From: Cylicocyclus nassatus
Taxonomy: Eukaryota; Nematoda; Chromadorea; Rhabditida; Strongylidae
DNA length: 64,000 nucleotides
Assembly: GCA_958299035.1 (NCBI GenBank)
Contig: CATQJL010000316.1
Location: 35,839,441 to 35,903,440, forward strand
Reading direction: 5' to 3'
Part shown: positions 26,273-52,800 of the stretch, in pieces
How the letters are laid out: each line of letters begins with the position of its first letter
Numbering within the stretch: position 1 is the stretch's first letter
Translations under genes and position numbers: made by a program
The notes under the pieces: model-generated
What the model was told of the DNA's origin: nothing
Databases searched by the model: none
Seen by the model: the letters and a program-made list of their open reading frames with translations, nothing else

Positions 26273-27461
26273 TCTTATATATAAAGCTGAATGTCTGTTT
26301 GTATGTCTGTCTGTCTGTATGTATGTATGTATGTATGTATGTACGTATGTTCCGAATAGAAAATTCCATTTCTGAACCGATCCGGACCAAACTTGGCACA
26401 CATACACTACGGGCCCCGGCGGGTGTCATAGGCTACTTTTCGTCATCGATCGATATCGATTTTATCGATTTTTATCGATTTTTTTGCTGAGTGCACCTAC
26501 GGGGCTGGGAGTTGGCACAGGGGGGTAATCGAGCATGGGGATTCCGAATACAATATTGGTTTTCAGGATTATCGATTACTTTTATCGATTTTATCGATTT
26601 TTTTGCAAAGTTTGAGCTACGGGGCTGGGAGTTGGCACAGGGGGGTAATCGAGCATGGGGATTCCGAATACAATATTGGTTTTCAGGATTATCGATTACT
26701 TTTATCGATTTTATCGATTTTTTTGCAAAGTTTGAGCTACGGGGCTGGGAGTTCGCACGGGGGGGTAATCGAGCATGGGGATTCCGAATACAATATTGGT
26801 TTTCGGGATTATCGATTACTTTTATCGATTTTATCGATTTTTTGCAAAGTTTGAGCTAGGGGGCTGGGAGTTGGCACAGGGGGGTAATCGAGCATGCTGA
26901 TCATCCCGAAGGGGGTGATCAGCATGCTCGATTACACCCCTGTGCCAAATTCCAGCCCCCTAGCTCAAATTTTGCAAAATCGATAAAATCGATAGAAGTA
27001 ATGGATAATTCCAAAAACTAATATTGTATTCGTAATCTGCATGCTCGATTACCCCCCTGTGCAAACTCCCAGCCCCGCAGGTCAAACTTTACGAAAAAAT
27101 CGATAAAATCGATAAAAGTAATGGACGATCCTGAAAACTAATATTGTATTCGTAATCGGCATGCTCGATTACCCCCCTGTGCAAAATCCCAGCATCGCAT
27201 GTCAAAATTTACAAAAAATCGATAAAATCAATAAAAGTAACCGATAATTCTGAAAACTAATATTGTATTCGGAATCCCCATGCTCACTTCCCCCCTGTGC
27301 CAACTCCTAGCCCTGAAGGTGAACTCTGCCAAAAAATCGATAAAAATCGGTAAAATCGACATCGATCGATAACGAAAAGTGGACTGTGACACCCGCCGGG
27401 GCCCGAAGTGTATGTGTGCCAAGTTTGGTCCGGATACGGCGGAGCCGGGTAAGCCAGCTAG
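26273..27461 (+). mobile_element. Complete-looking non-autonomous Helitron-type element
   Basis: The element starts TCTTATATATAAAGCTG after an A and ends GGAGCCGGGTAAGCCAGCTAG before a T, which is the Helitron rule (5' TC, 3' CTRR, insertion between A and T, no target duplication). A CTGTCTGT/GTATGTAT tract follows the 5' end. The interior has four direct units of 119-120 bases (starting 26497, 26617, 26737 and 26856), each with CTGGGAGTTGGCACAG and a run of ATCGATTTT. Next come a perfect 19-base inverted pair (26885-26903 / 26916-26934) and about three units in reverse orientation. It has no Rep/helicase coding. Confidence 0.8.
26497..26975. repeat. 120-base tandem units inside Helitron-type element
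   Basis: Successive units start at 26497, 26617, 26737 and 26856 and are over 95% alike by eye. They are GGGG-rich at the start and ATCGAT-rich at the end. The repeated open frame across them is a consequence of a period divisible by three. Confidence 0.9.
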
Positions 27462-29099
27462 TCACTAATAATGTTAAGAATTATCGATTCAGCTAAACTA
27501 ACACCTGCTTTTCTCTGCATTACCATAAGGCAAGTCTCATTTTTCGATTGGTAATTATTAGAAAACAGTGCCGCGCAGAAAGCACGTAATTGCGATCTGC
27601 TCAACCCAATATAAAATAAAAATTGAATCTAGCTATTTAGTGTGTATTATCAAATGATCACAGATTTAATCATGTCTTGTAAAATTTCATTCATATGGAA
27701 ATTGATCTTGACTCTGAAACTGAAGCTGAAATGTTAAGAATTCGAAATTAGGAAGGATTGATCTAGAAAAAATTCAAAAACTTATTTATTGAATCGATCG
27801 AGTTCAAAGTCATAGTGCTTTTGAAGGCTAATTCACAGCTGTTGTAGTGGCGATCGCTATGACAGGATCTTTACTGAAGTTTGCAGTCTCCGAATTTCCA
27901 AAAAAATTTCGGGTAATTTTTAATTTCAGCGAATTTCAGAAATTAACTCTTCGAAATCAAAAATCATTATTTTTGCTATTCAATTCTTACTTTGGCTAAA
28001 AAATCTATCAATATTGTTAAGACTTCGAGTTTGGGTTTCCAAATCAGAAGTTATGATTTTTTGCTAATTCTCAGATAGGCCAGGAGAAGTGATCGGTTGG
28101 AGATTTCAAATTGCGATCAGAAAACTGGCACTCTCTGTCCCAAAGCGGAAACTGGAAATCCTTGTGCTACCGTGACCTGGAATTTCTGAATTAATTAGGA
28201 GTGATTTCTAAATTTCGATGAATTTCAAAAACTGAAGTTCATGATTTCAAATTACAAATTCAGTAAGTACCACACTTTCGGAATGTTGAAGTCAACAAGT
28301 AAAAATCAATTTTGTATTCTGATAACAACCGATCTTGACCGCAATAATCGATACTGATAGGTCACTGCGGCCAGGGGCCGGGGCCAGCCTAGCTAATAAT
28401 ACCGATATGAGGGACCAATAAAATCGGAAATAAAAAATTTGAGATTTTCAGGTTTTTAAACACATCATTGGATAGCTGGCAAAGAGCTGGTTTTAAATAT
28501 GTTATTCAGAATTGTGTACGATTACTTTGAAGATTGTTATCAGCTTATCAGTGCCCCAAAAGGGATCAAAAAGAATCAGAGCGTGTAATTCACTGAAAAT
28601 TGAGATTTTCAAATGTTCAAACTATTGGCGGATAGCTCAAGGGACACTGATGACAACTTTGTAAACATGAGCTTTGTGCGATAATTTTGAAGGCAGTTAT
28701 AACAATGCGGCACTTCCGACGCAAAAACGCGTTTATTGCGCCCTGCGGCACATGAAAAAATTGACTTTTCCAGATTTTAAATATATTGTCGGATAGAGCA
28801 AACAGTGCCGAGTCCAAATATAATAAAGTGAATCAAAAAGAGTAGCTTTGTGGGAAGCTATTCGAATGCGGCACTTACGACGCAATATCGCGTTTATTGC
28901 GCCGGAGGGCACAAAAAAATTGTGAATTTTCCAATTTTTGAACATACTATCGGATGCATCAGACAGCGCTGGTTTCAAATATTTTAACCAGAGCTCTATA
29001 GGAGTAACCTGAAGAAAGTTATAGCAATGCGGCACTTTCGGCGTTTTATTGCGTTTAAAACGCAGTTTTGAAAAGCGGCACTGCCAGTGCTGTACTTGT

Positions 29100-31840
29100 G
29101 CATTTATGCTACATCCTGGATCAAGTTATTGTTTTGTATTTGTTTTCGACAGAAAATGTTTGGCGATCTTCGACTGTGAAATTTTCTCAGTTGCTGCTGC
29201 ATTTTTTTTTTGAGTTTGCACAAATCTGCCAAGGATTTGCAAATTGTAGCACAATTTGTTGCATATTACGAACAATTTTAGAAAAGTTTATTTTTTTTTA
29301 CATTTTGTAACATTTTTTTAGTGTCTTGATGAATTTAAGTTGTGTTCGAAAATTGACTAAAACATATAAAACAACTTATATCATGAGCGTTTGCGACTTC
29401 TATCGATTTTGGCTAAAGAAAATTAAAAAATATAACAAAATGAAGGGTAGCTAGAGCTGTAAAGGCATGTTTTTAGTCACTGCTGCATTATTTGGATCTC
29501 AAACTTTTTGTACAGCTATAGCGTCAAGATACAAAACATAATTGCACTTGAGGAAGTGTTGCTTCATACGAACAGAAATTGTACTGTACTTGTGACTTAA
29601 CAGGTTGGAACTAAGTTTTGTAAATTTTTCAACAACTTGCTTGCTTTGATTGTAGCGCATCCAAACTTTGACAGTATTTGGACCGTAATATGTGCTACAA
29701 ACTACCGCAAAAAAGTTTTTTTTTTGAAGCCGAAATAAAGAAATCCAAGCATTTTTTGGAAACTAATAATTAGAGTAAATTAGGTTGTTTTTTTTCTGTC
29801 CGATTTGAATTTTTTGAGTTAAGATATCATAACTTTTTTCAAAGTCAACTTTTTTCCAAGATCTTAATTTCCTTATGTTGAGCAGTTTCTTGGCAATCAG
29901 ATACATATTGAAATCTGAGAAAATCCGTGTTTAGGAAGAAGCAAGTACCAAAAACTTCACAGCGTTTTTCTTCAAACCTGTCTTTTTTGACATGGCAATG
30001 CTCCCTTATGAGAATTAATAGGCACTTGTCTAACAATGTGCAGAGAGAGAATTTTTCGTAAATTATTCTGCACCATAGAAGAGCCCATAGTTGCGTTGCC
30101 TAGAAACTTTTTTTGGCAGAACAAAAAATTAGCCATTTTCTGATCTCGCTTCAGCGCATGTGTGCATGCCTAATTACGAGTTATGAAAATTTTACAATTG
30201 ACGTGAGCGCCGAAAAGAAGTTAATGGATGGTCTCTGCTAGTCCTTGCTTTACCCTAGCACCTCCGACTTTGAAGTTGTCGATACTTCTATTCGCAGAAA
30301 GTTATAGCTTGTAAAACATCTATACAGAAAATCAATATTTGACATTAAATTTTACTAGCAAGACGTTTTCTTCATGAAACTGAACTTATGCGTGTGCTAG
30401 CCTATTACACCCTTATTCCGCAACTAATTAAAAAACTTGACGTGAAGGGCGCATTGCGGAGATTTCCTCGCAAGAACAAATTTCTAGGGTGAGAACGTAC
30501 CTCGGCCCCTTGGAGATTGTCCTGAAATCTCCTTACACTAAGAAATTTACTGAATTTTAATAGCTTTAGAAAGCGCAAGAAAATCGCTTTCTGATACTGT
30601 TAATACCGCATTAGAGATGAATTCTCTTGAAACAGCTGCTTCAAACATAAGGCAAAAAAAAATCGGGCAGAACCTATGCAACAACCTAATGTATGATTAT
30701 AAGGAAAAATGAGCCTTAGAGACTACTTTTATCATATTTGATGTCAACTGAAACCGCTGGTGGCTCATAAGCATGCTATCTCCGTTAATTCTGGCGTGTT
30801 AAAGTAATAGAGCAGAGGAATGAATAAGAACAAGACCAATAATCTTTATGCAATTATAATCCTTGTCAAACTTGAGGAAGAATGGAGCTATTGTGTCAAG
30901 TAATAGAGAACTCGGCTTATGACGATTGACGGGTAATAAGGAGCTAAATGTGCTAATTGATGTGCTTATGCTTTTGAGTAACTTCAAAATAAGCTCAAAA
31001 AGGTTAGAATTGTGAACAGCGTCGCAGTTCTCAAAAGCCACTATATACAGTGCCGCTGAGTTCATAAGTTCACTTTCTCGCAAATGTCCAAGTTTTCAGT
31101 AAGGTCTACTCTTTGGCCCAATTATTAGTACAGATTTTCTTCCATCATCTTTCATCCTCGATTTGAGTCTTGTAGCGATCTCCACATAGCTCCTGCTTAT
31201 GTTGATTTTTTGACGACACTGTCCTACTCTGTCATCCACTAATGAATTGTTGACGTGGTGAGGCCATATCTTCACAGCCTCGAAGGGATATTTTTTCGCA
31301 AGATCTAGAAAATGACTTCACAAGGCTAAAGTGATATTCCACATTCCATTTTTCACATTATTAGAGACGCCTAAGCGAAACTTTATCAGATACTGTAACG
31401 CTCATTAGAGGATAACATGCAACTAAAGATCAAGTATGAAAACTTAAATTCTTTATAATATGAATTGCTTCTCTGAGGATTTGCGAACGCGTACCGTAAC
31501 GTAGGGGTGGGCAAAAGTCATGTAATGTGGTTTAACCAAAAGTTTATCGAAGGAATTGATCTGTTAATTTGTCTTGTTTAGGCCTAACTACAAAGACACA
31601 AAAAATGGGGTAAGTTTTGACGTGCTGGACGATTTTGACGGTTATAGGAAATCGCCCTTGGCTAATCAAACATTTGTTATTTTGAGAAAATATTGTAAAA
31701 GTTTTCCACAGCGAAAAGATTGATAAACAACATACATAGATGCTACGCTTGAAACGTATTGAACAACTTCAAAGTACGAATATCATTCAAAAAATGCACA
31801 ATTTGATGTACAAGCATATAAGCAAAACCTATATACCATC
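29100..31840. other. Unassigned intergenic sequence
   Basis: Strongly AT-rich with many T-runs. Short open frames on both strands carry no recognisable domains. No repeat ends identified. Confidence 0.45.
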
Positions 31841-31846
31841 TAACTA

Positions 31847-32718
31847 TTAGGGTGAACGGTAAAAAATGGGACACCTTGAGAATAAATGCAGATTTCTCAA
31901 GGAAGAAAAGTGACTGAACCTTCCAATTTTGATGGATATTAGAATAAATTATTCTCTTTCAGATAGCATCTATATAAGGTCATTTAAATAATTGATAATT
32001 TTATACTTGCTAAAATGCAAAGTTAGTTACTTCGAGAAATTATGAAGTTTGGGCAGTATCTGCTCAGTGAAACATGTGAGACCACCCAAAGTACCACTGC
32101 TGGAGTGAGTGGTGGGACAGTCACTAAACCCACAATGGCTTGGTGGCTTTAACTCCCAATGTCAGGAGATGTGCCCATTAACAGCTTCGAGAACAAAGAT
32201 ACGCGTTATTCAATTCTTTGCAGGTAAACGCATGATTTCTAGGTATCATCTGATAGAGCTTTTTACGCTCTATCCATCCATATGCAAACTTACTTCAGAT
32301 TTTATTTATCTTCGGAAAATATAGGGCAAAACCCGATTTTTTGGTTTTTTGTTGCGCCAAAAATAGCTATTTTTCAGGTTTGTTCGATTTTTCTTCTGAA
32401 ATTGAAAAGAAATCTCACGCATTTAACATATCGTTCGAAAGAGCATGAAGAGCTCTTTCGAATGGTATGTCATATGCTTTACGACTTTACGGTATAACAG
32501 CGCAAGATTGAGGATTGCTCGAAAAACCCTGTTCGAGTTCTTCACGGCGCCACGTGTAGGGTAATGGAAGAGGAGCGTTAACGCGTTGTCAGAATAATAA
32601 GCGAAGGTCGCCCATATAAGCGACGTTTAAGTTGCTGCTTGCTTGCTGTTGCCAGAAAGAAAAAATTTCAAAATGTAATGAAAATCAAGCTGTCCCATTT
32701 TTTTACCGTTCACCCTAA
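31847..32718. mobile_element. 872-base TA-flanked foldback MITE
   Basis: TIRs TTAGGGTGAACGGTAAAAAA and its complement (TTTTTTTACCGTTCACCCTAA) lie between TA dinucleotides (31845-31846, 32719-32720). The inner arms contain ATGGGACA / TGTCCCAT. A sharp internal palindrome around TCGAAAGAGC...GCTCTTTCGA lies at 32434-32461. No transposase. Confidence 0.8.
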
Positions 32719-32720
32719 TA

Positions 32721-33634
32721 TTAGGTTGTAAAGAAAGTTCCCGGGCACTTCAAGGAATTTCTTTCAAACGCATTTTTTCGGCGCTCGGTCGGATCGTGAC
32801 ACCTAATTTTTTACAGTGTTCAATAGAGGGAAGCCTAACGTAATCAAAACGGTTTTTGATTTTTATCGAAGCCAATAGTGTTTGATCTGCACATCACAAA
32901 GAAAAATCTTTCCAACCATAAAAATTTTACAATTTTTCTTCGTAAGGCCGTTTTTTTGTCCAATTCAAAGAACTTCGCCCAAATCATGAGTGATTTGATT
33001 GAGAAGCCTGCTAACTTCTGACCCGCAGCTGCACTCGAGTTTTGTGATTTCGCTCAAGAACTACAAGCTGTCGAACTTGCATCTGACTGCAACTTTTTTC
33101 GCAGCCGGTGTCTCTTATGCGGGGATCGTCACGCCTGGATGATGAGTTCAAAAGATGTGTAAGGCATTACCCCAACAATGTTAGCAGTAATCAAAAATTT
33201 GGTCCACCCTATGCAGAACAACAAGACTTCAAAATCACTCACTCAAAAAATGGTGCATTTTTGTGGGCAAAAATGATCGATTTTTCAAACTTTCTGAAAA
33301 ACTTTTCTTTGCATGTGGTCGCTCAAAGGCTTAGATAGTCTCCATAACAGCCCCAGCAGACTTCTATATAACTACAGCATTTGAGCTCTCCGGCTTCCAT
33401 TGTGCCTGAGAAATTCTGCCCAAATAGGCCACTTTTCGCGGCGAACTTTCTTCCATCTGCGCATGCTGAAGGACCGTAGTGAGGTGCTGAAAAGTCAGCG
33501 AGACAATTATATGCTGTGGACAAAATTGTCTTTGCAATGAAGTTTGTAGCTTAAAAAAGGAACCAATCTACTTGAAGTTACAGCGATTTGAAAAAAATTT
33601 CTCAAATGCCCAGGAACTTTTCTTTACCACCTAA
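32721..33634. mobile_element. 914-base mariner-type MITE
   Basis: The ends TTAGGTTGTAAAGAAAGTTC and its relaxed complement (AACTTTTCTTTACCACCTAA) are flanked by TA at 32719-32720 and 33635-33636. The left TA is also the right TA of the preceding MITE. The TIR matches the mariner style seen at 18575. Open frames inside do not resemble mariner transposase. Confidence 0.75.
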
Positions 33635-33636
33635 TA

Positions 33637-34595
33637 CTATCCGTACCTTTGGTGTATTATACGACCATCAATATGTTGCAGCTTTCGCAGTCAGCAGAAT
33701 AATCCCTTTATATGAGCCTTAAACCGACAGCCTATAAATCTTCCGAAGACGTACCTTGACAATACTACCATCAATGTTCTTGGGTTTGGCAGTACATACA
33801 AAAAGTTTTTGGTCATTGTCAAAAATGAAATAAATGCTAGCTGTAAAAATTTTAATTATAGCAAAACATGCTTCGAGATTTGATGTTAGGCTTGTTTTGT
33901 TGGATAGATGCTGCCAGACCTCAGAGTGCCTTTTATGCAGTTTTCGGCCTAAGCGTTTCGACCACAGCATTGTTGAGAGAGGTAGCTAGCTCAAACTGTA
34001 GATTAAGAAGAAAAAAGGTGAAAATTGAAACGCGTCATAAAGCATATTAAGGGAAACTTACACTGAATGCTTTATAAATCCACTGCAGTGGTGGCAAGAA
34101 TGCCAGAAAACGAGTTTCGTGTTGAGTCTACATTTCGACGTGATTCTCGAATTGACCCTTGCAATCGAACTTTCCACTGGACTCTGTTTCAGCACAGCAA
34201 GAACTCATCGAGCCAGTGAGAAATTTTCATAGTTGCACAAGATTACATCGTACCTTCGAGTGTTGATCGTACGCACTGCTGAAATATTGCGGACCACACG
34301 CAATGCGTCAAAGAAGACTTGATACTGCCTCTGTGCTGAGACTAGCAATTGCCTCACGGGTAAAGATTCGACGATATACATTCTCCTATTCTAAAACTCG
34401 AACCCTTTCAACACCAACACCTTTTCACATTTTACCAGTGACCACGATAATTTGTCAAGGAAAAAATCGATTATCTAACGTGAAGAATTTGCTTCAATTA
34501 GTTTTATTGTACACATGTCTAAAGCTCGTGATTGATGCGTTTGTGCGTGTGCGAACTATGCCATGTTGCAAAATTCAAAAAGAGTAATCTATCAG
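33637..34595. other. Sequence upstream of the phosphatase gene
   Basis: No repeat identified. This is presumably the promoter region of the gene starting at 34614. No TATA box or other element can be named with confidence. Confidence 0.4.
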
Positions 34596-34613
34596 GAAAA
34601 AACCTTGGCTGAA
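34594..34613 (+). promoter_or_regulatory. Candidate spliced-leader acceptor / short 5' UTR
   Basis: ATCTATCAG ends at 34595, 18 bases before the first ATG. In nematodes many mRNAs receive a spliced leader at such a site just upstream of the start codon. This is inference from position and the AG only. Confidence 0.3.
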
Positions 34614-48564
<13,951 letters not shown>

Positions 48565-48749
48565 GCTCGGGACACACTACCTCTGGACGTGGTATTAAGG
48601 ACTTAAAAAGAGAAGCGAGGCATAATTGAATACTGACAATAACGACATCAATAATAGCATGATTTTCGTAAACAGTGTGTTAGATAGATAACACTATGCG
48701 AAATCCAAGCACACGAGATAATGATGTCATCGTTTACCTACCGTAGCAT

Positions 48750-48755
48750 AATAAA
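48750..48755 (+). terminator. Candidate polyadenylation signal
   Basis: AATAAA about 185 bases downstream of the proposed stop codon, the first canonical hexamer after it that I noticed. Fits the 3' end of the phosphatase transcript. Confidence 0.4.
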
Positions 48756-48769
48756 GAGGCAGTGCCAAA

Positions 48770-49660
48770 CACGAGTAATCTATTAATAAGTCGCATGTCA
48801 AATAACCGCGTTGGACTAAGTTTAAGCGGATTCTAAAGTTTCCAAAATACTGTACCACCTGAGTGAAACGGTCACTTTTAACATGATCAACCTAGCTTCG
48901 AGGCAGATTAGCTATTTCTTCCTGCACTCAGCACAGAGCACTACTTCTTCTTTGCCCAACCCAAAAATTACACTTCAAAAATCTCCAAACTTTGGAGTTA
49001 GAAGCAGGCCAACATCTCGTTTGTCCCATTTTCGCTTTTGATGGCTGTGTTTTCACCAACTATCAATCAGATCAAATACGAAGAGTCGCAGTTTCACTTC
49101 TGTGAAAACTACAATATTTAGGCTATCGAATCATACAACTACTGTTCGATGAATATGTTTCTGGAACAGGATTAATGGGGTGTGGCACAACGTCAAAGAA
49201 AGATGCGGCAGCTACACCTTTTTTGGGGTTGTAACACACCCCAGTAACTTATCACGGAAGAACTTTCCAGCAAACAATGTAAACATAATCAATAATCAAT
49301 TAATTATCAATTCTGTGAAATTGATTTAATCTTCAGAATTAAAAATTCCAGAACTGGTCTCCAGCAGTTATCTGACACGCTAATTATCGCACTCACGCAC
49401 TCGCTATGCTTGGTAGGGCTTTATGTTATAATTATCTTCGTTGTGCAATAATTCAGGGGTCTCGTTGAGACAGCATTTAGGGGGGGGGGGGGAGTGGATT
49501 CGTATCTAGCGATCGTGTGCCACACCTCTTGCTTGACTCTGTTTATAACGAAACCCTTGAAATATAGTGCAAGCAGTGCACTTCTTTAGGCGCTTTGGTG
49601 CTATGCATTATCGTCATGTGCTAAATGCGGAGTCTTTGTAATTTTCGCACATCAGTTTAT
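48770..49660. other. Unassigned sequence with a G-run
   Basis: No gene or repeat family recognised. A run of 12 G at about 49481 is the only striking feature. Confidence 0.4.
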
Positions 49661-49661
49661 T

Positions 49662-49819
49662 GACAACAAAATCGATATCGATCGATGACGAAAAGTAGCC
49701 TATGGCACCCACCGCGGCCCGAAGTCTATGTGGCAATTAGAATTGAGATTTCTATTTGGAACATATGTACAGACATACATACAGACATATAAACAGACAT
49801 GCAGCTTTATTTGTACAGA
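49662..49819 (-). mobile_element. Helitron-type 5' fragment
   Basis: On the minus strand it begins A|TCTGTACAAATAAAGCTGC followed by a CTGT/GTAT tract, then GACTTCGGGCCGCGG and GCCATAGGCTACTTTTCG, as in the copy at 26273. It stops after the ATCGAT-rich motif, so only the 5' part is present. Confidence 0.65.
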
Positions 49820-52800
49820 TCTTTGAAAAAGAAGGCTGTGACTATATGCTATAGTCACTTTGCATAATACTCCTCGGTTCGCGTTCAGTTTCATTTCTGC
49901 GCTAGAACAAAGCTAGGGGATGTGCGCTGTCCTACATGGAATAGGCTCAGAATCACTGTTATGCAACAGCATACACCCGCAAACTCCATGCTTTCAAATT
50001 GCTTCAATCGCAGAGAAGGAGATAAATCGCATAATGCTAATCAACATTTTATGAAGTGATCTTTATTATAGCTTACCTGCTGATCCATCTAAAGGGGGGC
50101 AGAACAATTTCGCAGGTGGAGGAATCGCAGCTCAAAAGAGCTCTAATATTAGCTGCAGAGATCTAAACTCAACGCCGCTGTTCATTAACCCTCAAGTATT
50201 CTCACTGCCTTCTATCATGACATGTTAACGGGAGCGATTATTTGATCCCGTTTCCCAGTTTTTTGCATTATCTTCATATCAACCCAAAGCTTCAAAAATC
50301 TTTTCCTCGTCACCTTGCTTTCGTCGAAAACAAGTGAAACATCTAGTTGTAAAGTCACTATCCCAACATTACATGTTCCTGATAAACCAATAAGTACTCA
50401 GAATGTCGAGGTATCTGACAAAAATCAAGTTTTGACCTATGGTTCAGCAAAGTTGATTACTACGTTGTCGCATCTCTTGTCAGAGATATGCTAATAGGGG
50501 AATGGTCAGAAGTCAAAGTGGCCAATCCAAGCAAGCTGTCTACCATTTGCAGCATTTAACGCTGATTTCGAATCTGTTTCTACGTTTGCTGAGCGCCTTT
50601 AAGGATGAAGTTATGAGCAGTCTCATCGCGAAAAAATCTTAAATAAAAACTGCGAAATTGAGCACAATGTTGCACTTTAGGCTCACCTTTGGGCTTCAAG
50701 AATATGAGGTAACCTAGCTGCATGTTTTGATCCAGCATTAAGCCGAACATGTTTTGTGCGCCAAATTTGCGCTTTGCATGCACGATTTCTTAGCAAAACA
50801 ATGACAAAGCGACTCATAAGTTCGCAATCTGTATTCCATATCTGCTGGGCGCCCACATAGGCGCCCAGCAGATATGGAATACAGATTCTAAGCAGCGTTT
50901 TATGCTTCATCCAATGATATGCAGCTTGTTTGGGTTGGCCACTTCCATTTCTGACAATTCCCTTGTAGGCATGATTGGACTTAATAGTCACGAGGATTCA
51001 AATGCTTTGATTAGCTTCAGAGGAAGGTATCCGACTTTAAAGAAAAGGCGACGGACCGCCTGGACCATCGGAGGTCACAGAGCAGGGACTCTCGACTTAT
51101 ATACTGCACTCGCGATCAACACGTTTGAACATGAGGATGGATAAACATTGTAAAATTCCTTAGGTCTTTGTTTCAGCATATAGAGCCTTCATTTAAGCTG
51201 AGCCCTCTTCTGCTTCAAACTAGCCCGCCTGACTAGCAATGGGTAATTGAACACCTAGTGTGCGAAAAAAAATGGTTTCGAAACAAGAAAATCGAGAGGA
51301 TATTGCAATCCCTGCACTGTTCGTCAACATGGATGTTTGAAAGTATTGAGCCTTTCTTAACGTCAAAATCGAAAAATTACCATGAGGATGATCAATACTG
51401 AATCTGGTACCCTGTTTCAGATTAGTAAATCAAAAATGTCCAGGTTTCTGTGAAGAGCAAAGAAATCCACGTTTTAAGGGTTTTTCAAAGGTCCCCGTAG
51501 AAAAACTTTTCCGCAGTGGAAGTAAAATCACTTAACTTGAACGTGCTAGTTCGTCGGCACTAAACATCACCATCCACTAATCTTAATAAAGTCGTCCTTA
51601 GACTTAAAATACATTTAGATTTGGATGTTACTGCCGAAAATCTGCAGCTCGAAAACTGTGAAGACCACTGTGGTAAATTTTTAAAAGCTTGCCAAGGCAA
51701 ACTGGCCAATGATGATATATAATGTTTCACTGACTCTCACTTAATGAATGACCGAAAATTTCTTAACCCCAAGCCTTGGGAAAACGCTTTGTTGATCAAA
51801 GATTTTCATAATTTAGAGTACTCCGATTGAATGAAGTTAAATAGTTCGTGTTTTAGTGGTGCGAGGTGAACCCATGGGGCAGCCCTGAGGATGACAGTTC
51901 ATCTACTAATCTTATGCACATTACTTTGGGTAAGCTTTTGTCACGGAAATTTGGTATGCTAACAACCAGTACATTTAGCTTTCATATTGATTGCACACCT
52001 GTGGTCTCTTTCTTGATCGATCGCCTCACACTCTTGTAGAAGAGGACGTGATGTATAGTCTTCATTTGTTATCGTACAGTCGAATATGTAAAATATGTAA
52101 TGAATCTTCTCTATTATATGCTTTTCAATAACATTCTACATAAAACTGTAGAAGTTGTAAAACTACATTTTAGATGCGTAATAATGGCACCTGCGGGGTC
52201 AAGACATAGTGGTTGAGGGGGTAACGGAACTTACATACTCCGAAAGGCTTGCCGCCGCGTAAGTAAAAGAGATCATGAGAGGCCATGAACTGGCAGTAAG
52301 GCTAATCTGATTGCACTGAAGACGAGCTTATTCTGCACACGATTACCCCGCCATGATTCCACAGTTTATGAAACCATGACTTTGTGGAATTTTAATTCAA
52401 TGTTCAACTTTATGGAATCTTAATTGTTCAGTAGTAAGCTTAGTCTAATTAGAGTAAAATTTTAAACACAGATTTCGCTCGGAACCAAAATATTCCTCAC
52501 TACAAATATGATAAGAATAGTGTTTAGAGCTCTTCTATTATGCTGTCTCCAACATGCTGGTGGTTTTGATAAAATTCTTGAAATTTTCGGTATCTTTGAA
52601 AATTACACTATTTGAAGAAAAGTTTGAAATTCAGAAAGGAAGTCTCAAGGTTTCTAGCGAAATCTCCAGCATTCCCGGAAACAGCATCCTAGTAAACCTT
52701 TGGACAGCAATTTTGAGATTTTTTGTCAGAAAGTTTTTGAAAACAAGTTTGAAATTCAAAAAGAAATAATACCAAGCTTTTACCAGTACCAAGCAAAACC

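Larger units (their letters stand above)
23446..29092. mobile_element. 5.6-kb Tc1/mariner-type foldback element
   Basis: The ends CAGCACTGGCAGTGCCGC and its complement are flanked by TA (23444-23445, 29093-29094). The outer arms (23446-24593 and 27948-29092) are about 1.15 kb and nearly identical. Near each end the sequence GCAATAAACGCG...GAAGTGCCGCATT recurs at ~150-160-base intervals (about 23486, 23638 and 23799). A second, more diverged inverted pair lies inside (24595-24820 against 25400-25625). The spacer holds a Helitron-type insertion at 26273-27461. The open frames in the two arms are mirror copies and carry no transposase motif. Confidence 0.75.

Noticed and set aside
26491..26859. 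122-codon frame with three internal repeats
   Set aside because: The 120-base period of the Helitron-type units is divisible by three, so a frame stays open by chance. No codon-level constraint is visible.
23392..29035. Matching ~100-137-codon frames in the two foldback arms
   Set aside because: Mirror copies of AT-rich subterminal repeats with no transposase motifs such as DDE/D spacing or helix-turn-helix.
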